Below, piece after piece: positions 48,118 to 58,838 of a stretch of DNA of 64,000 bases. This DNA is from Ralstonia sp. NFACC01 (GTDB lineage: Bacteria > Pseudomonadota > Gammaproteobacteria > Burkholderiales > Burkholderiaceae). The notes under the pieces are model-generated. The model ran no database searches. It was given only the letters and a program-made list of their open reading frames with translations, and had not been told where the DNA came from. A program made the position numbers and the translations under genes. The stretch spans positions 372,001 to 436,000 of the forward strand of contig NZ_FOWV01000003.1 of NCBI RefSeq assembly GCF_900115545.1, read 5' to 3'. The first letter of the stretch is position 1, and every line of letters starts with the position of its first letter.

Positions 48118-49050
48118 TCAGTTGAAGAGTTCTGCGTGGGTGACGACCGCCGTGCCCAGCTTGCCGACCACGATGCCGCCTGCGCGATTCGCGTACTGCA
48201 CGGCTTCCTTGATGTTGGCGCCCGCCCCCAGCAGCGTGGCCAGCGTGGCGATCACGGTATCGCCGGCGCCGGAGACGTCGAACACTTCGCGCGCCTGCGC
48301 CGACACGTGCAGCACCTCGTGCTCGGTATAAAGCGTCATGCCTTCTTCCGAGCGCGTGAGTAGCAGCGCCTCGAGTTGCAGATCGCGACGCAGGTTCTGT
48401 GCGCGGATGGTCAGGTCCTGCTCCGATTTCCACGAACCCACCACCTGGCGCATTTCAGCCCTGTTGGGCGTGATCATGGTTGCACCCTTGTAGCGCGAAT
48501 AGTCATCGCCCTTCGGGTCGACAAGCACGCGCCGGCCCGCCCGGCGCGAGGTCTCGATCATCTTGCCGACGTGCGTGAGTCCGCCTTTGCCGTAGTCCGA
48601 CAGCACCACCACGTCGTGCTGCGGCACCAGCGTACCGAAACGATCGAGCACTGACATCAGCACTTCGTGCGTGGGCGCGTTTTCAAAATCAACGCGAATC
48701 AATTGTTGCTGACGTGCCAGCACGCGCAGCTTGATCGTCGTGTTGACTGCCGGATCACGATGCAGGTGACCCGTAACATGGCTCTCGCCGAGCAGCGTTT
48801 CAATGCTGCGACCCGGCTCGTCGTCGCCAATCACACCAAGCATGGCTGCCTGCGCGCCGAGTGCCGCCACGTTGCGCGCCACGTTGGCGGCCCCACCAAG
48901 ACGCTCATCCTGGCGCTTGATCTGCACGACCGGTACCGGCGCTTCCGGCGAAATCCGATCGACATCCCCAAACCAGTAGCGGTCGAGCATCATGTCGCCG
49001 ACCACGAGAATGCGGGCGGCGTGGATCTGTTCGGAAGCAAGCGTGGTCAT
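48118..49050 (-). CDS. rfaE1: D-glycero-beta-D-manno-heptose-7-phosphate kinase (HldE kinase domain)
   Basis: A 310-residue PfkB-family kinase that phosphorylates heptose-7-phosphate at C1. It shows ILVVGDMMLDRYWFGDVDRISPEAPVPVV, the KDxERLGGAANVARN-like QDERLGGAANVARNVA, VLVDPKGDDYSRYKGATMITPN and the anion hole in FDVSGAGDTVIATLA. The adenylyltransferase half of E. coli HldE is absent, so that activity must be a separate gene outside the window, as in other beta-proteobacteria. It lies between ugd and hldD. Confidence 0.95.
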   Translation of the reverse strand: MTTLASEQIHAARILVVGDMMLDRYWFGDVDRISPEAPVPVVQIKRQDERLGGAANVARNVAALGAQAAMLGVIGDDEPGRSIETLLGESHVTGHLHRDPAVNTTIKLRVLARQQQLIRVDFENAPTHEVLMSVLDRFGTLVPQHDVVVLSDYGKGGLTHVGKMIETSRRAGRRVLVDPKGDDYSRYKGATMITPNRAEMRQVVGSWKSEQDLTIRAQNLRRDLQLEALLLTRSEEGMTLYTEHEVLHVSAQAREVFDVSGAGDTVIATLATLLGAGANIKEAVQYANRAGGIVVGKLGTAVVTHAELFN

Positions 49051-49088
49051 GGGTCTAAGCGTCGGCAGCGGCCGGAGGGTCTCTGTGA

Positions 49089-50453
49089 TTACGATTGGGT
49101 GGAGCGCCCGATGGCCTGGTATTCAAAGCCTGCGTCGCGCATGGCTTGCGGCTCGAACAGGTTGCGGCCATCGAACACCATCGGTGTCTTCAGCAGGGCC
49201 TTCACGGCGTTGAAGTCCGGGCTGCGGAACGCCTTCCACTCGGTCACGATGACCAGCGCGTCGGCATTCTTGAGCGCGTCCATCTGACCGGCACAGAAGG
49301 TCACACGTTCCAGTTGTTCGGCAGAAAGATCGAGTGCCAACGCGTGGCGGGCTTCTTCCATCGCAACCGGGTCATACACTTGCACGCGAGCGCCACGCGC
49401 CAACAGCGCTGCAATCAGGATGCGGCTCGGTGCTTCGCGCATGTCGTCGGTGTTCGGCTTGAACGCCAGACCCCAGATGGCGAAGGCGCGGCCGGTAAGG
49501 TCGACGCCCATGCGGTCTTCGATCTTGTCGACCAGCACTTCCTTCTGCTTGTCGTTGACCGCTTCAACGGCTTCCAGCACGTGCAGCGTTTGACCGTACT
49601 CCTGCGCCGTGCGCACGAGCGCCTGCACATCCTTCGGGAAGCACGACCCGCCGTAGCCAGTGCCGGCGTAGAGGAAGCTATAGCCGATACGCGGGTCTGA
49701 GCCGATGCCCAGGCGAACGAGTTCGATATCCGCGCCCACCTTGTCGGCCAGATTGGCCATCTCGTTCATGAACGAGATGCGCGTGGCCAGCATTGAATTG
49801 GCGGCGTACTTGGTGAACTCGGCGGAGCGCACGTCCATGTAGAACGTGCGTTCATGGTTGCGGTTGAACGGCGCGTAGAGGGTGCGCATGATGGCCTTGG
49901 CGCGTAGGCCGTCGTTATCGCCATACGTGCCGAGCACGATGCGGTCCGGGCGCATGAAATCGTCCACCGCTGCGCCTTCTTTCAGGAACTCCGGGTTCGA
50001 CACCACCGAGAAGCCGACGTCCGACTTGCCGCGCGTTGCCAGCACTTCGTCAACCGCGGCACGCACCTTGTCGCCCGTTCCCACCGGCACCGTCGATTTG
50101 TCGACGATCACCTTGAAGCTCGTCATGTGCTGGGCGATGTTGCGGGCGGCCGCCAGCACGTATTTCAGGTCAGCCGAACCGTCTTCATCGGGGGGCGTGC
50201 CCACGGCGATGAACTGCACGTCGCCGTGCGCCACGCTGGCAGCCACGTCGGTCGAGAACTGAATGCGGCCGGCCGCGCGGTTTCGCTCGATCAGCTCTTT
50301 CAGCCCCGGTTCGTAGATCGGCACGCCGCCGGCATTGAGCAGGTCGATCTTCTTCTGGTCGACATCGAGGCAAAACACATCGTTGCCCAGCTCCGCCAGA
50401 CACGCGCCGGTGACCAGACCGACATAACCGCTACCGATGATGGTGATTTTCAT
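49089..50453 (-). CDS. ugd: UDP-glucose 6-dehydrogenase
   Basis: Ugd oxidises UDP-glucose to UDP-glucuronate, a precursor for Ara4N lipid A modification and polysaccharides. The 454 residues have [20 protein letters not shown] (NAD site), the catalytic Cys in [18 protein letters not shown], and [19 protein letters not shown]. It precedes the heptose genes on the same strand, fitting an envelope sugar cluster. Confidence 0.97.
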   Translation of the reverse strand: MKITIIGSGYVGLVTGACLAELGNDVFCLDVDQKKIDLLNAGGVPIYEPGLKELIERNRAAGRIQFSTDVAASVAHGDVQFIAVGTPPDEDGSADLKYVLAAARNIAQHMTSFKVIVDKSTVPVGTGDKVRAAVDEVLATRGKSDVGFSVVSNPEFLKEGAAVDDFMRPDRIVLGTYGDNDGLRAKAIMRTLYAPFNRNHERTFYMDVRSAEFTKYAANSMLATRISFMNEMANLADKVGADIELVRLGIGSDPRIGYSFLYAGTGYGGSCFPKDVQALVRTAQEYGQTLHVLEAVEAVNDKQKEVLVDKIEDRMGVDLTGRAFAIWGLAFKPNTDDMREAPSRILIAALLARGARVQVYDPVAMEEARHALALDLSAEQLERVTFCAGQMDALKNADALVIVTEWKAFRSPDFNAVKALLKTPMVFDGRNLFEPQAMRDAGFEYQAIGRSTQS

Positions 50454-50517
50454 ACAAACACTTGAAGATTAAAAAAGCGCCAGCGCGGCCGCTACAAACG
50501 CGCCGCGCCGGACTGAA

Positions 50518-51792
50518 TTACATGCTGGCGCCACCGCTGCCGCCGAGCGTCTCGGTACGGCGCGGAGCATACGTTTCCCAGCGGTTGCAGCCGGGGCATT
50601 GCCAATAAAACAGACGCGCGCGGAAACCGCACTCCTGGCAGGTATAGCGCGCCAGATTGCGCGTACGACTTTGCAGCAAATCGCGAATGGCGCCGAGATC
50701 CTGCGCGCGCTGGATGTCAGCATTGCCGCCCGCTTCAACCGGATCCGCTAGTGCACTCTCGGCAACGTCGGCCGTCGCGGGTGCCTCATGGCCAACCGCC
50801 TCGGACGCGCGCGTCGCCTCGGCTTCCACCAGCCGCGTCAACGCCATCAACGAGGGCTGACGACGGATCTGGTCGCGCATCAGCGCCACGGCATCGTCGA
50901 TACCGTGTACGTCCAATTCGTATTTGTAGACCGTATCGAGCAGTTCGGGGCCCAGGCGTGCGTCCATCTTGGAGCGCAGCCAAGCGAGTCCCTCGGCGGC
51001 GCGGCCAAGCTGCGTGTACGCCTTCATCAGGCGTTCGGCCACCAGCGGCAAGAACGCTGTGTTTTGCTGTTCGATGCTGCGCCAACGCTTGATGGCACCT
51101 TCCACATCGCCCTGCCCTTGCGCCACATCGCCCAACTGCAAGGTGGCACGCACGTTCGTGGGATTTTCCTGCAGTGCACGTTCCAGCCATTCGACGGCAG
51201 TCGGCACGTCCTTGCGCTGCAGCGCTTCCTGCGCGACCTCGCAGCAGAACTGCGCAATCTGTACGGCGTAATCCTTGCCTTGCAGCTTTTGCAATTCGCG
51301 CGCTGCGTCAATGGCCTTGCGCCACTCCTTTTCGATTTCGTATAACTCAAGCAGCACGCGCTTAGCCGGCTCGGCGAATGTGCCTTCCATCAGCATGCGC
51401 AGAGATTCCTCTGCGCGATCCAGCAGGCCCGCTCGCAGAAAATCCTGCCCCAGTTCAAACAACGCGTGATCGCGTTCATTGGGCGGAAGATCCGGACGGT
51501 TGACGAGGTTCTGGTGAACGCGGATGGCGCGTTCGGTTTCGCCGCGCCGGCGGAACAGACTACCGAGCGCAAAGTGCAGCTCAGTGGTCTCCGGGTCGAG
51601 ACGCGCAACTTCAATGAAAGCGTCGATGGCCTTGTCCGGCTGCTCGTTGAGCAGGAAATTCAGCCCCTTGAAATACGAGCGCGGCAGCGACGATTGTTCG
51701 GTGCGCAGCTGGCGGGCATCGAGCCGAGCGGCCACCCAGCCCAAGCCAAACACCAGGGGGATGGCCAACAGCCACCAGAGATCAAAATCCAT
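50518..51792 (-). CDS. lapB: Lipopolysaccharide assembly protein LapB
   Basis: LapB (YciM) links LPS synthesis to FtsH-dependent LpxC degradation. The 424-residue protein has one N-terminal membrane helix (MDFDLWWLLAIPLVFGLGWV), about nine TPR-like repeats (FLLNEQPDKAIDAFIEVARL, HFALGSLFRRRGETERAIRV...), and a C-terminal rubredoxin-like zinc site CQECGFRARLFYWQCPGCNRW. It lies directly after lapA (3 bp), as in many proteobacteria. Confidence 0.95.
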   Translation of the reverse strand: MDFDLWWLLAIPLVFGLGWVAARLDARQLRTEQSSLPRSYFKGLNFLLNEQPDKAIDAFIEVARLDPETTELHFALGSLFRRRGETERAIRVHQNLVNRPDLPPNERDHALFELGQDFLRAGLLDRAEESLRMLMEGTFAEPAKRVLLELYEIEKEWRKAIDAARELQKLQGKDYAVQIAQFCCEVAQEALQRKDVPTAVEWLERALQENPTNVRATLQLGDVAQGQGDVEGAIKRWRSIEQQNTAFLPLVAERLMKAYTQLGRAAEGLAWLRSKMDARLGPELLDTVYKYELDVHGIDDAVALMRDQIRRQPSLMALTRLVEAEATRASEAVGHEAPATADVAESALADPVEAGGNADIQRAQDLGAIRDLLQSRTRNLARYTCQECGFRARLFYWQCPGCNRWETYAPRRTETLGGSGGASM

Positions 51793-51795
51793 GCG

Positions 51796-52122
51796 TCAGA
51801 CCTTGGGGCCGGGAACGTGATACGGAGAATCGGCAACAACGGGCGTCGTCGGCGCCTCGGTCACCTCTTCGGCCTTCTTCATGCGACCGATCTGGCGACG
51901 CAGGCGGCTTGCCGCAAAGCGATGCCGCATCACACGCGGTGCCATCGCCAGCATGGCCAGCAAGATGCCAGCGACAAAGAACGCCAAGGCGATCAGGATC
52001 AACGGTGCATGCCAGACCACGCCAAACGGCAGCGCGAGCGAGACTTCCGCCGTGTTGTGCAGTGCCAGCACGAAAAGCAGCACAAACAACAGGATACGGA
52101 TGACCCAGACGAGAAATTTCAT
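51796..52122 (-). CDS. lapA: Lipopolysaccharide assembly protein LapA (DUF1049)
   Basis: A 108-residue inner-membrane protein with two hydrophobic helices (FLVWVIRILLFVLLFVLALH and LILIALAFFVAGILLAMLAM), separated by the DUF1049 pattern NTAEVSLALPFGVVWHAPL, then a basic cytoplasmic tail. It works with LapB in LPS assembly. It lies 3 bp upstream of lapB and about 130 bp after the ihfB terminator. Confidence 0.9.
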   Translation of the reverse strand: MKFLVWVIRILLFVLLFVLALHNTAEVSLALPFGVVWHAPLILIALAFFVAGILLAMLAMAPRVMRHRFAASRLRRQIGRMKKAEEVTEAPTTPVVADSPYHVPGPKV

Positions 52123-52250
52123 GCGGATTCGGAAACGGGCGGCGGTGCAGCAGCCGGATGCGGCACGATTGCCGTGTTGTGCCGCATTGTAGCGGATTCA
52201 TATGGCGGCCAGCGACGCCGCGCTGGGCGGGAGACAAGCATTGCCAGAAT

Positions 52251-52277
52251 AAAAAACGCCCCGGCAAGCGGGGCGTT
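52251..52277 (-). terminator. Terminator after ihfB
   Basis: 8-bp stem AACGCCCC / GGGGCGTT (52255-52262 with 52270-52277), 7-nt loop, T6 on the minus strand. Confidence 0.88.
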
Positions 52278-52304
52278 CCTGAAACTACCAGGTGCTACTT
52301 GGGC

Positions 52305-52733
52305 TCAGCGCGACATAGCCAACGGCACCGCCGTGTCTACCGGAAATCCGGCAGCCTGACGGGTGCTATCAGTCTTTCGCGCAGCCTTTACAGCCGCGAG
52401 CGACACGGCAGGCTCGCCCTCCGAAGGGGGGTCGCCTTGACGCTCTAGGCTGCGGTCAACCCGTTCGCGCAACTCCTTGCCCGCCTTGAAGTGCGGCACC
52501 CGCTTCTCGGGCACCAGCACCTTCTCGCCAGATTTGGGATTGCGACCGACACGCGGCGGACGCCGATTCAGACCAAAACTCCCGAATCCGCGGATCTCGA
52601 TGCGGTGGCCGTCCGCCAAGGCGTCGGACATCGCATCCAGGATCGTCTTGACCGCGATGTCGGCATCCCGCAGCAGCAGCTGCGGGAAGCGGGCGGCCAG
52701 CTTTTCCACGAGTTCGGACTTGGTCATGGGCAT
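52305..52733 (-). CDS. ihfB: Integration host factor beta subunit with C-terminal tail
   Basis: IhfB bends DNA together with IhfA. Residues 3-97 are standard ([66 protein letters not shown]). About 45 more residues follow ([16 protein letters not shown]... ending AVPLAMSR), making 142 residues where E. coli has 94. AAGGA is placed best for ATG 52733. It lies 45 bp after rpsA, a classical pairing. Confidence 0.95.
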   Translation of the reverse strand: MPMTKSELVEKLAARFPQLLLRDADIAVKTILDAMSDALADGHRIEIRGFGSFGLNRRPPRVGRNPKSGEKVLVPEKRVPHFKAGKELRERVDRSLERQGDPPSEGEPAVSLAAVKAARKTDSTRQAAGFPVDTAVPLAMSR

Positions 52734-52778
52734 CTTGCGCGCGTCCTTGTCGTTCTTTAGGGTCGACCCGGTTGATGC

Positions 52779-54467
52779 TTACTGATTGGTTTCGTTCAGC
52801 TTGGCCTTCAGCAGCGCGCCGAGGTTCGTGGTACCAGCTGCGCCGGTATCCGCCGAGAACTTCTGCATCGCTTCCTGTTGGTCGGCGCTGTCCTTCGCCT
52901 TGATGGAAACGTTGATGTTGCGCGACTTGCGATCGATGTTGACGATCATCGCGGTCATCGTTTCGCCTTCCTTCAGCACGTTGCGGGCGTCTTCAACACG
53001 GTCGCTCGAGATTTCCGAGGCGCGCAGGTAGCCTTCCACGTCGTCAGCCAGCTGCACCACGGCGCCCTTCGGATCAACGGCCTTGATCGTGACCTGCACG
53101 ATCGAACCCTTGTCGTTGGTCGAGATGAAGTTGTTGAACGGGTCGCCCGACAGTTGCTTGATACCCAGCGAGATGCGTTCCTTGTCGACGTCGATGGCCA
53201 GAACCACGGCTTCGACTTCGTCGCCCTTCTTGTACTTGCGAACGGCTTCTTCGCCAGTCTCTTGCCACGACAGGTCCGACAGGTGCACCAAGCCATCGAT
53301 GCCGCCCGGCAGACCGATGAACACGCCGAAGTCGGTGATCGACTTGATCTGGCCAGCCAGCTTGTCGCCCTTCTTCTGGTTGCGCGCGAAATCGTCCCAC
53401 GGGTTGGCCTTGCACTGCTTCATGCCCAGGCTGATACGACGCTTGTCTTCGTCGATATCCAGAACCATGACTTCCACTTCGTCGCCCAGTTGGACAACCT
53501 TCGACGGAGCCACGTTCTTGTTGGTCCAGTCCATTTCCGACACGTGGACCAGGCCTTCGATACCAGCTTCGATCTCGACGAACGCGCCGTAGTCGGTCAG
53601 GTTGGTCACCTTGCCGAACAGGCGGGTGCCTTGCGGGTAGCGGCGCGAGATGCCGACCCACGGATCTTCGCCCAGCTGCTTGACGCCCAGCGAGACGCGG
53701 TTCTTCTCTTGGTCGAACTTGAGGATCTTGGCAGTGATTTCCTGGCCAACCGACAGCACTTCGCTCGGGTGACGCACACGACGCCATGCCAGGTCGGTGA
53801 TGTGCAGCAGACCGTCGATGCCACCCAGATCCACGAACGCGCCGTAGTCGGTGATGTTCTTGACGATACCGTTGACGATCGCACCTTCCTTGAGCGTCTC
53901 CATCAGCTTCTGACGCTCTTCGCCCAGCGTGGCTTCAACCACGGCACGGCGCGACAGCACAACGTTGTTGCGCTTGCGGTCCAGCTTGATGACCTTGAAT
54001 TCGAGGGTCTTGCCTTCGTACGGCGTGGTGTCCTTGATCGGACGCACGTCGACGAGCGAACCCGGCAGGAATGCACGAATACCGTTGACCATAACGGTCA
54101 GACCGCCCTTGACCTTGCCGGTCACGGTACCGGAGATGATCTCGCCGGATTCCAATGCCTTCTCAAGGTTCAGCCACGAAGCCAGACGCTTGGCCTTGTC
54201 GCGCGACAGAATGGTGTCGCCGTAGCCGTTTTCCAGCGCGTCGATTGCGACCGAAACGTAGTCGCCAACTTGCACTTCCAACTCGCCCTGATCGTTCAGG
54301 AATTCTTCGACCGGAACAAAAGCTTCAGACTTCAGGCCCGCGTTCACAACGACGAAGTTGTGGTCGATACGCACAACTTCCGCAGAGATCACTTCGCCAG
54401 CCTTCATATTGGACTTGGCGATCGACTCTTCGAACAGGGCGGCAAAAGATTCGTTAGTTTGGGACAT
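52779..54467 (-). CDS. rpsA: 30S ribosomal protein S1
   Basis: S1 (562 residues) unfolds and holds mRNA on the small subunit. Six S1/OB repeats can be followed (e.g. [80 protein letters not shown]). ATG 54467 gives the conserved start [16 protein letters not shown]. There is no clear ribosome-binding site; the start is preceded by an A/T-rich stretch and a small hairpin (54475-54495), a setting known for autoregulated rpsA. Upstream is cmk, downstream ihfB, as in E. coli. Confidence 0.98.
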   Translation of the reverse strand: MSQTNESFAALFEESIAKSNMKAGEVISAEVVRIDHNFVVVNAGLKSEAFVPVEEFLNDQGELEVQVGDYVSVAIDALENGYGDTILSRDKAKRLASWLNLEKALESGEIISGTVTGKVKGGLTVMVNGIRAFLPGSLVDVRPIKDTTPYEGKTLEFKVIKLDRKRNNVVLSRRAVVEATLGEERQKLMETLKEGAIVNGIVKNITDYGAFVDLGGIDGLLHITDLAWRRVRHPSEVLSVGQEITAKILKFDQEKNRVSLGVKQLGEDPWVGISRRYPQGTRLFGKVTNLTDYGAFVEIEAGIEGLVHVSEMDWTNKNVAPSKVVQLGDEVEVMVLDIDEDKRRISLGMKQCKANPWDDFARNQKKGDKLAGQIKSITDFGVFIGLPGGIDGLVHLSDLSWQETGEEAVRKYKKGDEVEAVVLAIDVDKERISLGIKQLSGDPFNNFISTNDKGSIVQVTIKAVDPKGAVVQLADDVEGYLRASEISSDRVEDARNVLKEGETMTAMIVNIDRKSRNINVSIKAKDSADQQEAMQKFSADTGAAGTTNLGALLKAKLNETNQ

Positions 54468-54474
54468 AAAAAAT

Positions 54475-54495
54475 AGGCATCCGCAGAACATGCCT
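54475..54495 (-). promoter_or_regulatory. Hairpin in the rpsA translation start region
   Basis: 6-bp inverted repeat AGGCAT / ATGCCT (54475-54480 with 54490-54495), 9-nt loop, ending about 7 nt before the rpsA ATG and followed by T-rich mRNA. Possible site for S1 autocontrol. Confidence 0.4.
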
Positions 54496-54602
54496 CGCAT
54501 TGCTTTCGCACAAAACGGGCGAAGACACGCATGCGGGGTTATGAGTTAAACAACCGCCGGCAGCGACATGCCACCGGCACCGATCGAACCAGTTCAGCCG
54601 GA

Positions 54603-55298
54603 TCAGTTTGCCTTGTCAGCGCCCTGCACCTGCCGGTACCAGTCCAGTACCTGCGCGACCACTTCATCGACCGTCATGTCGGACGAATCCAGTTGCCGCG
54701 CATCCTGCGCCGGACGCAGCGGCGCGACACTGCGGGTGCGATCCCGCAAATCACGCGCCTCCAAGTCCTGCGAAAGACTTTCAACTGTAGCAGAAAAACC
54801 CTTTGCAATCAATTGTTTATAACGCCGCTCAGCGCGTGCCTGCACGCTTGCCGTCAGGAACACTTTGAGCACCGCTTCAGGAAAAACCACCGTGCCCATA
54901 TCGCGGCCGTCGGCCACGAGACCGGGTGCTTCCAGGAACGCGCGCTGGCGTGCGTGCAACGCCTCCCGTACCGCCCCATGCACGGCAATAGCCGAAGCCT
55001 GATTGCCAACGGACTCATGCCGCAGCGCCAAGCTCACATCCTCACCCTTGAGCCAGATGTGATCTGCCTTGAAGCGCACATCGAGTTCTCGCCCGATGCG
55101 CACGAGGCTCTCAACGTCGTGGTCGTCGATGTTCTCTCGCATGCTGGCAAGCGCCACCAATCGGTACAGCGAGCCGCTATCCAGCAGGTGAAAACCAAGG
55201 AGATCCGCGATCTGGTGAGCGACCGTGCCCTTGCCAGATGCGGTCGGTCCGTCGATGGTAATGACCGGGTACGACATGGAAGCAGCAGTCTCGGGCAT
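54603..55298 (-). CDS. cmk: Cytidylate kinase
   Basis: Cmk phosphorylates CMP and dCMP. The P-loop is in [20 protein letters not shown]; further family parts are [34 protein letters not shown] and [11 protein letters not shown]. The listed start is ATG 55298; ATG 55277 ([10 protein letters not shown]) is equally possible and closer to the usual N-terminus. It lies 27 bp after aroA and precedes rpsA. Confidence 0.96.
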   Translation of the reverse strand: MPETAASMSYPVITIDGPTASGKGTVAHQIADLLGFHLLDSGSLYRLVALASMRENIDDHDVESLVRIGRELDVRFKADHIWLKGEDVSLALRHESVGNQASAIAVHGAVREALHARQRAFLEAPGLVADGRDMGTVVFPEAVLKVFLTASVQARAERRYKQLIAKGFSATVESLSQDLEARDLRDRTRSVAPLRPAQDARQLDSSDMTVDEVVAQVLDWYRQVQGADKAN

Positions 55299-55325
55299 GA
55301 TGAAATGCAGGCGGTTAATTGCGAT

Positions 55326-56630
55326 TCAAGCGGTGATGCCACCGAACGCAGTGAAATATTCCGGGAACGTCTTGGCGACGCAACGCGGGTCGTTGATACG
55401 CACGGGCACTGGACCGAATGCCGCCAGCGAAAACGCCATCGCCATGCGGTGGTCATCATAGGTGTCGATGCCACCGGCCGGCGGGGTCCATTGCGATGGA
55501 GGGGTCACGCGAATGTAGTCGGGGCCTTCCTCCACCTCGGCGCCAAGCTTGCGCAGTTCGGTGGCCATGGCGCTCAGCCGGTCGGTTTCCTTGACGCGCC
55601 AGCTGGCGATGTTGGTCAGTGTGGTCGTGCCGTCGGCAAACAGTGCAGCCACCGCCAGCGTCATTGCCGCATCCGGAATGTGATTGCAATCCAACTCAAC
55701 GGCGTTGAGCTTGCCGTCGTCGCGCTCGACGCCGCGCACCTCGATCCAGTTGCCGCCCGCCATGACGTTGGCGCCCATGCGGTTGAGCGCGTCGGCAAAG
55801 CGGACATCGCCCTGGATGCTGGACATGCCGACACCCTCCACGCGCACCGGCCCGCCGCCAAGCGCGCCTGCGGCCAGGAAGTACGAGGCAGACGATGCAT
55901 CGCCCTCCACAAAGATCTCACCCGGCGCCTTGTACGCCACGCCGGTCGGTACGGTAAACGACGCCCAGCCATCGCGCGCGACGTGCACGCCGAAGCGCGC
56001 CATCAAGTTCAGCGTGATCTCGATGTAGGGCTTGGAAATCAACTCGCCAACCACTTCGATGGTGACATTGCCGGCAGACTCGACCAGCGGGAGTGCCATC
56101 AGCAATGCCGTCAGGAACTGGCTCGACACATCGCCGCGCACGCGGATCGGTGCATCGATCTTGACCGCCGCGGCATGGATCGCCAGCGGCGGATAGCCCT
56201 CATTGCCCGTGTAATCGATGCACGCGCCAACTTGGCGCAGCCCGTCAATCAAGTCTCCAATCGGCCGCTCGTGCATGCGCGGCACGCCGTGCAAGGTGTA
56301 CTCGCCGCCTTGCAGCGCCAGCGCGGCCGTCAGCGGGCGGATGGCTGTGCCGGCGTTGCCCATGAACAGATCGGCCGATTTGTTCGTAAAGCGGCCGCCC
56401 GTGCCGGCGACACGGTATGCGTTGTCGCCAAGACCTTCGATCGAGACGCCCAGCTTATCGAGAGCCGCGAGCATGACGCGCGTGTCGTCGGAGTCGAGCA
56501 GGTCGCGCACCACAGTCTCGCCTTGGGCGAGCGCGGCCAGCAACAGCACACGATTGGAGATGCTCTTCGAGCCAGGCAGCTTGATGGTGCCGCGCGCCGT
56601 CTTCAGCGGACCAACGTCGAGATGTTCCAT
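55326..56630 (-). CDS. aroA: 3-phosphoshikimate 1-carboxyvinyltransferase (EPSP synthase)
   Basis: AroA (434 residues) makes EPSP in the shikimate pathway. Signatures: [40 protein letters not shown] (the NAGTAxRPL motif with Gly and Pro of the class I, glyphosate-sensitive type), [19 protein letters not shown] and [22 protein letters not shown] 56630 ([14 protein letters not shown]) is the conserved start. Co-oriented with tyrA, with a 25-bp gap. Confidence 0.97.
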   Translation of the reverse strand: MEHLDVGPLKTARGTIKLPGSKSISNRVLLLAALAQGETVVRDLLDSDDTRVMLAALDKLGVSIEGLGDNAYRVAGTGGRFTNKSADLFMGNAGTAIRPLTAALALQGGEYTLHGVPRMHERPIGDLIDGLRQVGACIDYTGNEGYPPLAIHAAAVKIDAPIRVRGDVSSQFLTALLMALPLVESAGNVTIEVVGELISKPYIEITLNLMARFGVHVARDGWASFTVPTGVAYKAPGEIFVEGDASSASYFLAAGALGGGPVRVEGVGMSSIQGDVRFADALNRMGANVMAGGNWIEVRGVERDDGKLNAVELDCNHIPDAAMTLAVAALFADGTTTLTNIASWRVKETDRLSAMATELRKLGAEVEEGPDYIRVTPPSQWTPPAGGIDTYDDHRMAMAFSLAAFGPVPVRINDPRCVAKTFPEYFTAFGGITA

Positions 56631-56655
56631 GAATCCATTCAGTTCAAAACAAACG

Positions 56656-57564
56656 TTATTCGGATTGCGGGCCGGTGGCATTAGCCGCTGCCACGCGTTG
56701 CGGCCACGCCAAACGTGCTTCGCTGGCACGGCGGAACATGCGCTCGAGCGCGGCGCCGTCACGCTCAGCGATCATCGTCTTCAGGCGTCCGATCACAGCC
56801 TCGTAGGTCGTAAGCTCACGCAGCAGTGCCTCGCGATTTGACAGACAGATGTCACGCCACATCTCGGGCGACGATGCAGCAATGCGGGTGAAATCGCGAA
56901 AGCCGCCGCCGGCGAAATCAAGCTTGAGCGCCCCGTCTTCGGCATTGATGATCTGCGCGACCAGCGCATATGACAGCACGTGCGGCAGGTGGCTGACGGC
57001 GGCGAACACGGCGTCGTGCTGCACGGCCGACATGATGTGGCAATACGCGCCCGCGGCTTCCCACATCGCCTGCACACGGGCAACATCGCTGCGCCGGTTT
57101 TCCTGCAGGGGGCAAAGCACGGTCTTTTTGCCGACATATAGATCGGCCAGCGCAGCCTCCACGCCGTTCAGCTCACGGCCGGCAATCGGGTGGGCCGGAA
57201 CGAACTGGCTGACCTGATCGCCCAACGCCGTCTTGGCGGCCATGATGACGTCTGACTTGGTGCTGCCGGCATCCGTCACGATGGTGTCCGGACCCAGATG
57301 CGGCTGCATGGCGAGCAGCAACGGCAACGTCTGTGCGACGGGCGCGCATAGCACGACCATGTCGGCGCCGCGCACGGCCTCTTCCATCGGCAGGGCTTCG
57401 TCGATCACGCCCAGACGGATCGCCGCCTCAAGCGACGCGGCCGATCGCCCGACGCCCACGACATGCCCGACCACACCCGCACGACGCAAGCCCAGCGCCA
57501 GCGAACCGCCGATCAGACCGACGCCGACAATCACCAACCGGGAACTGGAAAAAGAAGAGGCCAC
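56656..57564 (-). CDS. tyrA: Prephenate/arogenate dehydrogenase
   Basis: TyrA (302 residues) oxidises prephenate to 4-hydroxyphenylpyruvate for tyrosine. NAD site [22 protein letters not shown]; family parts [23 protein letters not shown] and [23 protein letters not shown] (catalytic His). No chorismate mutase or ACT domain is fused. The start is taken as GTG 57564 ([14 protein letters not shown]); the open frame continues to 57705 without similarity. Between hisC and aroA in the aromatic block. Confidence 0.94.
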   Translation of the reverse strand: MASSFSSSRLVIVGVGLIGGSLALGLRRAGVVGHVVGVGRSAASLEAAIRLGVIDEALPMEEAVRGADMVVLCAPVAQTLPLLLAMQPHLGPDTIVTDAGSTKSDVIMAAKTALGDQVSQFVPAHPIAGRELNGVEAALADLYVGKKTVLCPLQENRRSDVARVQAMWEAAGAYCHIMSAVQHDAVFAAVSHLPHVLSYALVAQIINAEDGALKLDFAGGGFRDFTRIAASSPEMWRDICLSNREALLRELTTYEAVIGRLKTMIAERDGAALERMFRRASEARLAWPQRVAAANATGPQSE

Positions 57565-57661
57565 AACACCGCCCTGCCAGAAAAAAGCAAAGCGGCATTG
57601 TAGCCCGATGTGCGCGACGCCCGATGCCTGATACAGGGCGCTACGACGGTCGCTGCAGAAG

Positions 57662-58786
57662 TTAAGCGGCGGCTTTTTCCTGCGCCAGGGCCGCCTCAAG
57701 TGCACCGATGAACGTGGCGTTCTCTTCCGGCAAGCCGATACTGATGCGCAGCCATTGCGGCAAGCCGTAGTTGCCGACCGGACGCACGATCACACCTTGC
57801 TTGAGCAATGTAACGTTCACGCGCGCACCGGCGCCCGTGTCATCGCCCACGCGCACCAGGACGAAATTGCCCGAAGACGGCACGTACTTCAGGCCCAGCC
57901 GATCAAACGCGTCCGTCAACTGCACGTAACCGGCAGCGTTCAGTTCAGCTGATCGACCCAGGAATTCCGCATCGTTGAGCGCTGCTACCGCTGCCGCCTG
58001 GGCCAAGCTGTTGACGTTGAACGGCTGGCGGATGCGGTTGAGCAGATCGGTCAACTGCGGCTGCGCAATGCCGTAGCCCACACGCAGGCCAGCCAGCCCG
58101 TACGCCTTGGAGAATGTGCGCGACACCAGCAGGTTCGGGTATTGGCGCACCCAGGCGGTGGAGTCGTACTGCTGCTCCGGTTTGAGGAACTCGTTGTATG
58201 CCTCGTCCAGCACGACGACGACCGTCGGCGGCACCTTGGCCAGGAACGCCGCGATCTCGCCGGACGACAGGAATGTGCCAGTCGGGTTGTTCGGGTTGGC
58301 GATGTAGATCAGACGCGTGTCCGGGGTAATCGCCGCGGCCATCGCATCGAGGTCATGGCCGTAATCCAGGGCCGGCACCTCGATGGCGCGCGCACCCACC
58401 TCCTGCGCCGCGAGTGCGTACACGGCAAAGGAGTGCTGCGCATACATCACGGCCTGCCCCGGCGACACGAGCGCACGTGCCGCCAGTTCGAGGATGTCAT
58501 TGCTGCCATTGCCGAGCGTGATCCATGTTTCCGGCACGCCAAATTTGGCATGCAGCGCCGCTTTCAGGCTGAAACCATTGGCATCTGGATAGCGCGCCAG
58601 TTCGTCAATGGCCGCGGCCATCGCGTTCTTGGCTGACTGCGGCATGCCCAGCGGATTTTCGTTGGACGCCAGCTTGACGATGCGCGCGGCATCCAGACCG
58701 AACTCGCGTGCCACTTCGGAAATCGGCTTGCCGGCCACATAAGGCGCGATGGCGCGGACGTACTCGGGGCCGAACTGCAAAGACAT
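57662..58786 (-). CDS. hisC: Histidinol-phosphate/aromatic aminotransferase
   Basis: A 374-residue PLP aminotransferase. Typical parts: VKLASNENPLGMPQSAKNAM, YPDANGFSLKAALHAKFG, ITLGNGSNDILELAAR, YIANPNNPTGTF, and the PLP lysine in LLVSRTFSKAYGLAGLRVGY. In this setting, between pheA and tyrA, it probably transaminates phenylpyruvate or 4-hydroxyphenylpyruvate; a second hisC in the his operon would be expected elsewhere. AGAGGAG decides ATG 58786; the longer open frame is a shadow over pheA. Confidence 0.93.
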   Translation of the reverse strand: MSLQFGPEYVRAIAPYVAGKPISEVAREFGLDAARIVKLASNENPLGMPQSAKNAMAAAIDELARYPDANGFSLKAALHAKFGVPETWITLGNGSNDILELAARALVSPGQAVMYAQHSFAVYALAAQEVGARAIEVPALDYGHDLDAMAAAITPDTRLIYIANPNNPTGTFLSSGEIAAFLAKVPPTVVVVLDEAYNEFLKPEQQYDSTAWVRQYPNLLVSRTFSKAYGLAGLRVGYGIAQPQLTDLLNRIRQPFNVNSLAQAAAVAALNDAEFLGRSAELNAAGYVQLTDAFDRLGLKYVPSSGNFVLVRVGDDTGAGARVNVTLLKQGVIVRPVGNYGLPQWLRISIGLPEENATFIGALEAALAQEKAAA

Positions 58787-58838
58787 GGGGTGCTCCTCTG
58801 TTATCGACGCTCTGCCCGTGCAGAGCGCCTTGAATCCC

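Noticed and set aside
52878-54476. 532-codon open frame opposite rpsA
   Set aside because: Antisense shadow of rpsA, which has six clear S1 domains.
54531-56684. 717-codon open frame opposite cmk and aroA
   Set aside because: Longer than usual for a shadow, but it spans two certain genes and their gap and shows no domain; explained by high GC and rare stop codons.
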